The position numbers and the translations under genes are program-made. DNA of 10,126 nucleotides from NCBI GenBank assembly GCA_937950105.1, contig CALFEM010000192.1:1-10126 (forward strand). The letters run 5' to 3'. The stretch comes from an uncultured Alphaproteobacteria bacterium (lineage in GTDB: Bacteria > Pseudomonadota > Alphaproteobacteria > Rhizobiales > Hyphomicrobiaceae). A model generated the notes under the pieces. That model did no database searches and had not been told where the DNA came from. It saw nothing but the letters and a program-made list of their open reading frames with translations. Below, one piece after another: positions 1-5,328 of the stretch (position 1 is its first letter; every line of letters starts with the position of its first letter).

Positions 1-47
1 ACGAGATGCCTAAGTGACTGGAGTTCAGACGTGTGCTCTTCCGATCT
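1..47 (+). other. Illumina TruSeq index adapter (contamination)
   Basis: Positions 1-7 match the end of the P7 flow-cell primer, 8-13 (GCCTAA) match the TruSeq index 3 hexamer in primer orientation, and 14-47 match the constant multiplexing read-2 adapter ending in CTCTTCCGATCT. This is synthetic DNA, not genome. Any reading frame that starts here yields the well-known adapter peptide containing GVQTCALPI. The biological sequence starts at 48. Confidence 0.98.
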
Positions 48-149
48 ACGATGGCTGGATGCGAGCTCCCGCTCGTCTGGACGGTGATGCTTGCCGTGCA
101 AGCGATGCTCGGAGACGGCGCGTTTGCGCTCGGTACACCACAGTTCTGA
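48..149 (+). CDS. possible C-terminal remnant of an unidentified protein (5' end missing)
   Basis: One frame is open from the adapter junction at 48 to TGA at 147-149, giving about 33 residues. The stretch is mixed in composition with a hydrophobic centre (LVWTVMLAVQAML) and ends in GTPQF. That is more protein-like than the arginine-rich frames overlapping it. It would be the tail of a gene whose start lies off the contig, inside the island. I do not recognise it, and it may be chance in high-GC DNA. Confidence 0.2.
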   Translation, partial: TMAGCELPLVWTVMLAVQAMLGDGAFALGTPQF

Positions 150-345
150 CGACGCTACGCCTCTGGAACGGCGCGGAGTCACAGTCGCCAGGCGACGGGC
201 AGCACCAAGCGGCGAACCGGGCTCGCGTGAACCAAGCCCCGCTTCCAGGCGGGCCTCGGCCGTCGGGCTTCGATCCCGTACGCGTCCGACATCGCCAGTT
301 GCGATGCCGCCCCGGCAGGTTCATCTCTAGAGTTCTCTGTATAGT
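150..345. other. unassigned GC-rich stretch upstream of abiE
   Basis: I see no convincing gene here. The frames open on either strand give arginine- and proline-rich translations with no motif. There is one perfect hairpin at 290-306 (arms CATCGC and GCGATG, loop CAGTT) and a second GC-rich one near 237-256 (CCCGC...GCGGG). Neither is followed by a T-run, so neither reads as a standard intrinsic terminator. From about 325 the sequence turns AT-rich and becomes the abiE promoter region. Confidence 0.5.
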
Positions 346-346
346 G

Positions 347-368
347 TTTAGGCCCTGTAGGGTCAAAA
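347..368. promoter_or_regulatory. palindrome IR1, probable AbiEi operator
   Basis: The arms are TTTAGGCCCT (347-356) and AGGGTCAAAA (359-368), separated by GT, with 8 of 10 positions complementary. The pattern TTTAG-CCCT / AGGG-CAAA recurs at 433-453 (IR2). Characterised AbiEi antitoxins repress their own operon by cooperative binding to paired inverted repeats, and this pair fits that model. Centre-to-centre distance to IR2 is about 85 bp, close to eight helical turns. Binding is inferred. Confidence 0.55.
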
Positions 369-393
369 ATAGCATACAAACAACTCTATGACC

Positions 394-423
394 TTGACTC
401 AACCCCCTCAATTAGATTATTTT
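394..423 (+). promoter_or_regulatory. putative sigma-70-type promoter of abiE
   Basis: A good -35 box, TTGACT, lies at 394-399. Weaker -10 candidates are TTATTT (417-422, spacer 17) and TATTTT (418-423, spacer 18), in a locally AT-rich segment. Predicted transcription would start near 428-430. The promoter sits between palindromes IR1 and IR2, as expected for a self-repressed toxin-antitoxin operon. Confidence 0.45.
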
Positions 424-432
424 GAACATGAT

Positions 433-453
433 TTTAGCCCTTGGAGGGCCAAA
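433..453. promoter_or_regulatory. palindrome IR2, probable AbiEi operator overlapping the ribosome binding site
   Basis: The arms are TTTAGCCCT (433-441) and AGGGCCAAA (445-453) around TGG, with 8 of 9 positions complementary. It shares its core with IR1. The Shine-Dalgarno sequence GGAGGG (443-448) lies inside the palindrome, 10 nt before the abiEi ATG. If transcription starts near 428-430, the mRNA could also fold this repeat and partly hide the SD. Such RNA-level control is inference only. Confidence 0.55.
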
Positions 454-458
454 GCCGC

Positions 459-1304
459 ATGAATTCCAATCTTCGCACCCTGGGCCCAGCCGAGAGCAAG
501 GTCGTCCTCTCCTTCCGCGAGCAAGGCCGGACGGTTGTCAAAGCTGCCGATGTCATGGACCTTCTCGGCTCGGAGACCTCCGCCCGCAAGGTCATCCGCA
601 ACCTCCTGCGCAAGGGCTGGCTGTCGCGCATCGTCGGCGGGCGCTACATGCTGCTTCCCCCGGAGCACGGTCCCGAGAACCTGGGTGAGAACAACATCCT
701 CGCCCTCGCCGCGGCTGCCGTCGAGCTCTCCTACATCGGCTGGTGGTCCGCAGCGGCCCGGCATGGTCTCACGACCCAGAAGCCGATGACTGTCTTCGTC
801 GCGACGCTGAAGCAGGTTCCGGCGCGGACCATCGAAGGCGGCGACGTCCGCTTCATCAAGGTAGCGCCGCGCAAGTTCTTCGGTCACCAACTCTACGACG
901 TCTATGGGCGCTCGGTTGCGATTTCGACGCCGGCGAAGACGCTCGTCGATTGCCTCGATCGGCCCGAGCTTGCCGGCGGCCCCGCCGAGCTTGCGCGAAT
1001 CGCCTATATTGCCCTGGGGAAGATCAAGCCGCAGGACTTGCTCGCGGCGGCCCGGGCCATGCAATCGAAGGCGCTCCTGCAACGCCTAGGGTTCCTGTCC
1101 GATCTCGTCGGCCGGCCACTGCCTGACGATGTGCGGCAGGCGCTCAGAGATGCCGTCCCCAAAACCTACCGTTCGCATTTCGGACGGGCCGACCGGCGCG
1201 AGGGCGATATCGGATATGTCGCAGCCTGGGGCCTTTATGTACATGCACGCCGCGACGACCTGCTGGCCGAGGTGCCTCGCATCAAGCCGAAGGAGGCCGG
1301 CTGA
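459..1304 (+). CDS. abiEi: type IV toxin-antitoxin system antitoxin AbiEi (281 aa)
   Basis: This is the antitoxin and transcriptional repressor of the AbiE abortive-infection system; it opposes the AbiEii toxin without forming a complex with it and represses the operon. Residues 10-66 look like the family's N-terminal winged helix (SARKVIRNLLRKGWLSRIVGGRY at 41-63, helix plus wing). Residues 80-170 hold the typical IGWWSAAARHGLT and STPAKTLVDCLDRPE segments of the C-terminal antitoxin domain, and length is normal. ATG at 459 is chosen because GGAGGG (443-448) lies 10 nt upstream; a TTG at 441 in the same frame would overlap that SD. Its stop shares one base with the abiEii start, so the two are translationally coupled. 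Two matching palindromes lie in its promoter. Family assignment is firm; activity is inferred. Confidence 0.92.
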   Translation: MNSNLRTLGPAESKVVLSFREQGRTVVKAADVMDLLGSETSARKVIRNLLRKGWLSRIVGGRYMLLPPEHGPENLGENNILALAAAAVELSYIGWWSAAARHGLTTQKPMTVFVATLKQVPARTIEGGDVRFIKVAPRKFFGHQLYDVYGRSVAISTPAKTLVDCLDRPELAGGPAELARIAYIALGKIKPQDLLAAARAMQSKALLQRLGFLSDLVGRPLPDDVRQALRDAVPKTYRSHFGRADRREGDIGYVAAWGLYVHARRDDLLAEVPRIKPKEAG

Positions 1305-2206
1305 TGCTCAACGTCAACGACATGCGGAAGGCGGCGGCCAGGTCCGGCGCGCGGGATATCGGCAACGTCGAGATCGACATCATCCTGACCCACCTTCTCC
1401 AGCTGTTCGTCGAAAGAGGCATCGCCGAGCACGTCGCGTTCAAGGGCGGAACGATGCTGCGCAAGATGCTCTTCGGTCCGCGCGGCCGGCTCTCGACCGA
1501 CCTCGACTTCACGCGCCGCTCGGAGATCAGCAACGACGATCTCACGATGATGATGCTGGAGGCCCTCAGCAAGCCCTATCAGGGACTGAGCTTCCAGCTG
1601 AAAGACAGGGACTGGTATCAGACCGACGACGGCTGCGCTGCGAACCCCACCTGCTCGCATGACGACAATAAGCAAGGGGTCAACATCAAGCTTCAGATCA
1701 GCCTGCGGGAGAAACCTATCCTGCCAGTCGCCGCCGTTCCCCAGATCAAACAGGACTATTTCGACCAGCTCGGCTTCGCGCCAGCAGCGATCCCTTCCCT
1801 CGCCTTCGAGGAAGCGGTCGCGGAGAAGATACGTGCTGCCAGCCAGCGCTCGAAGATTCGAGACCTGCACGACCTCTCGGAAATCTCCGGCCGCGACCTG
1901 AAGCGTGACCTTATCCGGCCGCTCGCCGTTCTGAAGCTCTGGAACAGCGGCGGACCCGGCCTCGATTACGCGCGGTTCTGCGAACGCGTGCAGGGCGCCG
2001 GAGACTACGACGTTGCAGATTTGACGAACCTTCTGCGCAAGGATCAGAAGCCGGACCTCGCCGTGATGATCAAGCGCGTCGTCGACGGCTTCCGCTTTCT
2101 GGGAGATCTCACTGACGCCGAGCGAACTCTGGCGGCTGACGGCGCACGCAAGAATAAGCCCGGGGCCGACGCTCTGGCCGCGTCACTCGCAGCTTCGTCG
2201 AATTGA
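1304..2206 (+). CDS. abiEii: AbiEii/AbiGii-family nucleotidyltransferase toxin (300 aa)
   Basis: This is the toxin of the AbiE pair, a member of the DUF1814 nucleotidyltransferase-like superfamily. Toxins of this fold are reported to transfer nucleotides, for example to tRNA acceptor ends; the target here is unknown. Visible motifs are the nucleotide-binding KGGT at 47-50, the metal-binding pair D66/D68 in STDLDFT, the strand NIKLQIS at 127-133, and the conserved EKIRAASQRSKIRDLHDL region at 174-191. All catalytic positions seem intact, so it is probably active. The ATG shares its A with the abiEi stop (TGATG), and AGGAGG at 1291-1296 is its ribosome binding site. The antitoxin-first order is typical of bicistronic abiE. 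It likely protects the island or host against phage and also stabilises the island. Confidence 0.92.
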   Translation: MLNVNDMRKAAARSGARDIGNVEIDIILTHLLQLFVERGIAEHVAFKGGTMLRKMLFGPRGRLSTDLDFTRRSEISNDDLTMMMLEALSKPYQGLSFQLKDRDWYQTDDGCAANPTCSHDDNKQGVNIKLQISLREKPILPVAAVPQIKQDYFDQLGFAPAAIPSLAFEEAVAEKIRAASQRSKIRDLHDLSEISGRDLKRDLIRPLAVLKLWNSGGPGLDYARFCERVQGAGDYDVADLTNLLRKDQKPDLAVMIKRVVDGFRFLGDLTDAERTLAADGARKNKPGADALAASLAASSN

Positions 2207-2210
2207 CTAT

Positions 2211-2247
2211 GCGCGTCTGCGCACGAGTTTGCGCGCGCTCGATTTTT
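2211..2247 (+). terminator. weak candidate terminator after abiEii
   Basis: The 64-bp gap between the convergent abiEii and integrase genes is rich in short self-complementary GC runs. GCGCG at 2211-2215 can pair with CGCGC at 2234-2238, or CGAG at 2224-2227 with CTCG at 2238-2241. Five T follow at 2243-2247. The stems are short and compete with each other, so termination is only a possibility. Confidence 0.28.
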
Positions 2248-2270
2248 GTCATCCGAAATTTCAAGCCACT

Positions 2271-3530
2271 TCACCAACGCTGACCCGAGGGTGCGCGGTC
2301 TTCGACGATCTCCAGCAGCCGAGCCTCCCACAGCTCCAGCGCCCGCAGCCGTTCGGCCATGAAGTCGTAGGCCGAGTAAACGGTATTGGCCAGTTGCTGC
2401 AGATCGCCCGTGTGGTGCAGCGTCCGGCTTCGAAGCTCAGTCGGCACCCCGAGCGCGGCCATCTGGTCATTGATCAAGCCGCGGAAATCGTGGAAGCGCA
2501 CCGGTGGATTGGGCCACTTCCAGGCGCGGCGAGTCGTCGTCAGTACTTTCGATGCTGTCCAGCGCGTCGCCGCACCAACGAACAGCGGCTCGCCGTCCTC
2601 GGACGATGCAAGGGCGTCCGCGACGATCTCGCGAGCCAGCCTGGGCAGCGGCACGGCATCGTCCCGCTTCGGCTTATTGCCTTCCCGATCCGCCGGGATG
2701 AACAAGCAAGGCGTGACGAGATCGAGCCGGGCGTCGGAACGATCGGCGCAAGCGATCTCGCTGATGCGCCGGCCCAACAGGATCGCCATGCGCAGCACGC
2801 GCATCTGCGCCGCCGACATGATGTTGGGAGCCTCGGTCCAGAGCTGACGGAGCTCAGCATTTGTCGGCGGCCGCGACTGTTTGCCTGAGGGGTTGTTGAT
2901 CGGGGCCGGCAGCTCGAGTCCTCGGCAGGGGTTCCGCAGGATCCAGTCCTGATCTGCGGCCCATTCGCACACGCTCGATATCAGCTTGAGCGCCTTCGTC
3001 GCCTGGACGCCGCGGTACCCCTTCTTCGGGTCCGTCGTTGCCTTCTTCACCTTGTCGATCGCCTTGGCGATCTCGTCACGCGTGAGATGCGTGATCGGCT
3101 TGCTGCCCAGATCCGCCGCGATATGCAGCTTGAACAGCTGCTCGTAGCCATCGCGCGTCCGCGGCGCGATCGCGCGGCCGCGCCGCTTGCCCGTGTGGTC
3201 GAGCCAGAGCTTGAAGCATTGCTCGAGCGTCTGCCCCTTAACCCTGTCCTTACGCCCGGCGTGCGGATCGGTGCCGTTGAGCTTCAGCTCGGTCAGCAAC
3301 TTGTGGGCCTTCAGAGCAACGTCGGCAAACTCGGCATGAGCGGCGTCGTCAACGAGCGTGAACCAGCGCTGATTGGCGTTGGGTGAGGGGCGATACCGGA
3401 TGCGCCAGGCAGCACGCCCCTCGCCGCGGACGTCAAGATACAGCCGGTCGTGATTCTCGATCTTGTAGACCATGGGCGGACCGCTGATCGCTTTCTTGAT
3501 CGCACGGCCGTTGGTGGTGAGCGTGGGCAT
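2271..3530 (-). CDS. int: tyrosine recombinase / P4-type phage-island integrase (419 aa)
   Basis: This site-specific recombinase inserts and excises the island at the tRNA attachment site. Residues 1-50 resemble the N-terminal arm-binding domain of P4-type integrases (RLYLDVRGEGRAAWRIRYR). Residues 100-200 form the core-binding SAM-like domain and 225-410 the catalytic domain. Catalytic residues visible are R255 (GRRISEI), a likely K288, H347 and R350 (HDFRG), H373 (LHHTG) and the nucleophile Y385 (NTVYSAYDF). The C-terminal ERLRALELWEARL matches the family's usual ending. The set is complete, so the enzyme is probably active. ATG at 3530 is preferred: GGAG (3538-3541) lies 7 nt before it, and family homology begins there. 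In-frame starts at 3587 (ATG) and 3620 (TTG) lack a good ribosome site. The gene is convergent to abiE and its 5' side faces the tRNA scar. Confidence 0.9.
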   Translation of the reverse strand: MPTLTTNGRAIKKAISGPPMVYKIENHDRLYLDVRGEGRAAWRIRYRPSPNANQRWFTLVDDAAHAEFADVALKAHKLLTELKLNGTDPHAGRKDRVKGQTLEQCFKLWLDHTGKRRGRAIAPRTRDGYEQLFKLHIAADLGSKPITHLTRDEIAKAIDKVKKATTDPKKGYRGVQATKALKLISSVCEWAADQDWILRNPCRGLELPAPINNPSGKQSRPPTNAELRQLWTEAPNIMSAAQMRVLRMAILLGRRISEIACADRSDARLDLVTPCLFIPADREGNKPKRDDAVPLPRLAREIVADALASSEDGEPLFVGAATRWTASKVLTTTRRAWKWPNPPVRFHDFRGLINDQMAALGVPTELRSRTLHHTGDLQQLANTVYSAYDFMAERLRALELWEARLLEIVEDRAPSGQRW

Positions 3531-3593
3531 GGACGCACTCCGCGGTTGGAACGGAGAATGACCCTCGCGCGACGATTTGGCAGCCATGTGGCA

Positions 3594-3645
3594 CTGAGAC
3601 AAAGTATGGATACAGATCAAAAGTCATGTCTCAATGGTGTCTCAG
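3594..3645. repeat. three-copy TGTCTCA repeat upstream of int
   Basis: CTGAGACA at 3594-3601 is a perfect inverted copy of TGTCTCAG at 3638-3645. A further direct copy, TGTCTCA, lies at 3627-3633. The two direct copies start 11 bp apart, about one helical turn, so a protein could bind both on one face. Lying between the integrase start and the tRNA scar, these could be arm-type integrase sites, excisionase sites or an operator for int. Function is inferred. Confidence 0.5.
3607..3634 (-). promoter_or_regulatory. possible int promoter
   Basis: On the minus strand TTGAGA (3634-3629) and TATCCA (3612-3607) are separated by 16 bp and could be -35 and -10 boxes, giving a start near 3600. The -35 overlaps one copy of the TGTCTCA repeat, so a protein binding the repeat would block it. 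The boxes are only moderate matches. Confidence 0.28.
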
Positions 3646-3784
3646 CGTGACAGTTCTTCGAAATTCCAGCAGGTTCCTTGATGTTGCAATAAAATATTGG
3701 CAATTCATGTTGTTACGACGAGACCGATTGAACCGGCTTGAGCACGCTGGAACTGCGTGGAACGCCTTCTCCTCACTGGGGGAC

Positions 3785-3820
3785 TGGGGGTCGTGGGTTC
3801 GAATCCCGCCACTCCGACCA
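3785..3820 (+). other. 3' fragment of tRNA-Pro, island attachment scar (attR-like)
   Basis: The fragment contains a complete T arm (stem GTGGG/CCCGC with loop TTCGAAT), then the acceptor 3' strand CACTCCG, discriminator A and encoded CCA ending at 3820. The matching 5' acceptor strand would be CGGAGTG. A C1-G72 pair with discriminator A, and GGGGGTCG before the T arm, point to tRNA-Pro. No CGGAGTG, D arm or pairing anticodon stem lies at the expected distance upstream, so this is only the last 35-40 nt. It is the direct repeat expected when a P4-type integrase inserts an element at a tRNA 3' end. The intact gene should lie off the left edge of the contig. Confidence 0.75.
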
Positions 3821-3923
3821 ATTATTTCAATAGATTGTGGAAGTCGCTCACGGGGCGCCGAGTTCCGCTGCCGGGGCAGATTGCGACTGCGGCCCAGACC
3901 TAGCCTCCGGAGAGCCGAAGCGG
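3821..3923. other. spacer between island border and DUF3306 gene; nothing recognised
   Basis: This 103-bp stretch begins AT-rich just after the tRNA CCA, then becomes GC-rich. I see no gene or convincing terminator. It should be host chromosome, originally the DNA just downstream of tRNA-Pro. Confidence 0.5.
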
Positions 3924-4673
3924 TCAGCCCGTCGCGTCACGCGGCGTTGATGTGAGCGCCGGACCGTCTGTTGACGGGTTTGAAGAAGACGCGTCCTCGC
4001 TGCCCGTTTCGCTGCTCTCGACCGCCTGTTCCACTGCCGCCGCCACAGCGGCGCCACCCGAGCCATCCGGTTCGCAGACCTCGGTCGTGGCCTCCGCGGC
4101 CGCGGCCGCTGCCGCCTCCGTCGCCGCGACTGTCTCCACTGCGGGAACGGCCGCCGGCTTGCCCAGCGCCTCCCACTGCGCCACCTCGTCGTCCGACAAG
4201 AAACCCTTGCCGATGCGGTAGGCCGTCTTCAGCGTCCCGGCCGGCACGGCGACGGCGGCATCGGTGTAGTCGTCCCAGTAATCGTGGAGGCCATCCATGT
4301 TGGCCATGATCGGATCGGAGGCCCAGAGCTGACGCAAGGCCTTGTTGCGGACCGCATCGGGCACGCCCGGCTGCATGAAGCGCGAATAGTCGGACTTGAA
4401 GTCGAGGGCCGCAAAATCGACGTCGGCGAAATCGGCTTCGGTCAGCACGCGTTTGAGCGCGCCGTGGCCTTGGCCATCCTCGCGCACCGTATGAGACTCT
4501 CGAATGGCGACCTGACCGTGCTCCTCGCGAACCGTCGCATCGTCGACGGTCCGGTCGCCGTCCGCGACCGCGGAGGAGACAGCCGGTTCCGCCGGCACCA
4601 CCTTGCCGTCTGCCGTCGCACGCTTGCGGCGCGACCAGCGGGCGAGAAAGCCTTCATCGTCTGACTGGGGCAC
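3924..4673 (-). CDS. DUF3306 domain-containing protein (249 aa)
   Basis: The function of this family is unknown. The start has the family signature FLARWSRRKR (9-18). The conserved core at 75-137 includes LDFKSDYSRFMQPGV, RNKALRQLW and DPIMANMDGLHDYWDDYTD. From about 175 to the end the protein is a low-complexity tail rich in Ala, Glu, Ser and Thr, probably disordered. No signal peptide or membrane segment is seen. The start is GTG at 4673, preceded by GAGG and only 8 nt after the DUF3305 stop, so the two genes form one operon. The long open frame continuing upstream is a shadow of DUF3305. Relatives often sit next to DUF3305, a polyferredoxin, a TorD-like chaperone and formate dehydrogenase genes, which hints at a role in assembling a redox enzyme. 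Here the next thing downstream is the tRNA scar. Confidence 0.85.
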   Translation of the reverse strand: MPQSDDEGFLARWSRRKRATADGKVVPAEPAVSSAVADGDRTVDDATVREEHGQVAIRESHTVREDGQGHGALKRVLTEADFADVDFAALDFKSDYSRFMQPGVPDAVRNKALRQLWASDPIMANMDGLHDYWDDYTDAAVAVPAGTLKTAYRIGKGFLSDDEVAQWEALGKPAAVPAVETVAATEAAAAAAAEATTEVCEPDGSGGAAVAAAVEQAVESSETGSEDASSSNPSTDGPALTSTPRDATG

Positions 4674-4681
4674 GTTGGTCC

Positions 4682-5272
4682 TCACTCGCCCGAAGGCTCG
4701 ACCGGATCGAAGCGACACGGCACGGCAAAGATCGGCTCCTTGCCGAACAGGTGCTCCTCCTCCTTGTGATGCTTCTGGCGCTGGCGTTTGACGAACTTCT
4801 CTTCCACATGATGCTCGGCGACGAACGCCTCGAGCTGCGCGACGAGAGGCGGCGGCATCGGAACCGGCTCGATCATCTCCTGCCCCGACTCTCCATACGC
4901 CTGCGCCTCGTAGGGTGAAGCGGTCGCCATGACCACCGTCACCTCGCGCGCCGCCTCCGGGTCGATGCGCAAGACCACGTAGACCGAGGGTTCGCCGGTT
5001 TCGAGATTGGCGACGTAGGAGATGGTTTCCTTGCGGTGCAATTCGAGCGGCAGCGTCGCGGCGTGATAGTGAACGAAACCGTCGCCCGCGGCGATCTCGG
5101 TCCAGTCGGCGCGCGCTGGCGGATCGAGCTCGACGGCGAGCGGACGCCAGCGGAACGGCTGCCACGGATTGGCAATCCGCTCCCTCGCGACAATGACGCC
5201 GACATCGATCAATTTGGCGTGTGTCAAGCGACAGTTTCCCGGTTGCGGTAACGCACTTCGGCGCGCGTCCAT
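4682..5272 (-). CDS. DUF3305 domain-containing protein (about 196 aa)
   Basis: This cytoplasmic family has no known function. The conserved domain runs from about residue 24 to 170: VGVIVARERIANPWQPFRWRP, then LPLELHRKETISYVANL, PSVYVVLR, TASPYEAQAY, EPVPMPPPL and FVAEHHVEEKFVKRQRQ. The end is charged (KHHKEEEHL). No cofactor-binding cysteine cluster is present. ATG at 5272 is the only ATG that fits but has a poor ribosome site. TTG at 5227 is an alternative that keeps the whole conserved domain. It is divergent from the polyferredoxin gene across about 53 bp, so the two probably share a control region. It is followed 8 nt later by DUF3306. The constant pairing of these two families suggests they act together. 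Family call is good; role is unknown. Confidence 0.82.
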   Translation of the reverse strand: MDARRSALPQPGNCRLTHAKLIDVGVIVARERIANPWQPFRWRPLAVELDPPARADWTEIAAGDGFVHYHAATLPLELHRKETISYVANLETGEPSVYVVLRIDPEAAREVTVVMATASPYEAQAYGESGQEMIEPVPMPPPLVAQLEAFVAEHHVEEKFVKRQRQKHHKEEEHLFGKEPIFAVPCRFDPVEPSGE

Positions 5273-5313
5273 GTTAAAGGACTTGAAGCGAAAATCCCAG
5301 CGCGTCCGGCAAT

Positions 5314-5328
5314 GGAGGCGCAAGCCTG
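5314..5328 (+). promoter_or_regulatory. strong ribosome binding site pointing to a CTG start
   Basis: GGAGG at 5314-5318 is a near-perfect Shine-Dalgarno sequence. The in-frame codon at ideal distance (7 nt) is CTG at 5326-5328, which would start the polyferredoxin as MSETTLAAPN. The next usable start, TTG at 5341, lies 22 nt from the SD, too far for efficient use. No in-frame ATG or GTG is closer. Confidence 0.5.

Larger units (their letters stand above)
48..3820. mobile_element. int-proximal end of a tRNA-integrated genomic island carrying abiE
   Basis: The grouping rests on an intact tyrosine recombinase, a truncated tRNA 3' end next to it, repeat sites between the two, and a defence/toxin-antitoxin cargo. 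The tRNA fragment reads left to right and ends at the boundary. The displaced host 3' end therefore marks the right border, and the element extends left beyond the contig. Its other end and full cargo are not visible. Confidence 0.7.

Noticed and set aside
14..391. 125-residue open frame on the plus strand at the left end
   Set aside because: It begins inside the adapter (peptide TGVQTCALPI) and continues as arginine-rich chance sequence into the abiE promoter.
441..1304. TTG at 441 as the abiEi start
   Set aside because: It lies before and overlaps the GGAGGG ribosome site that is correctly spaced for the ATG at 459.
3744..3820. a complete functional tRNA-Pro gene
   Set aside because: There is no 5' acceptor strand CGGAGTG, no D arm, and the bases around GGGGG at 3778-3782 do not pair into an anticodon stem. 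Only the 3' end is present.
3924..5165. 413-residue frame that could be read as one large protein ending in DUF3306
   Set aside because: The first 164 residues are DUF3305 read in the wrong frame. The real DUF3306 start is the GTG at 4673, just after the DUF3305 stop.
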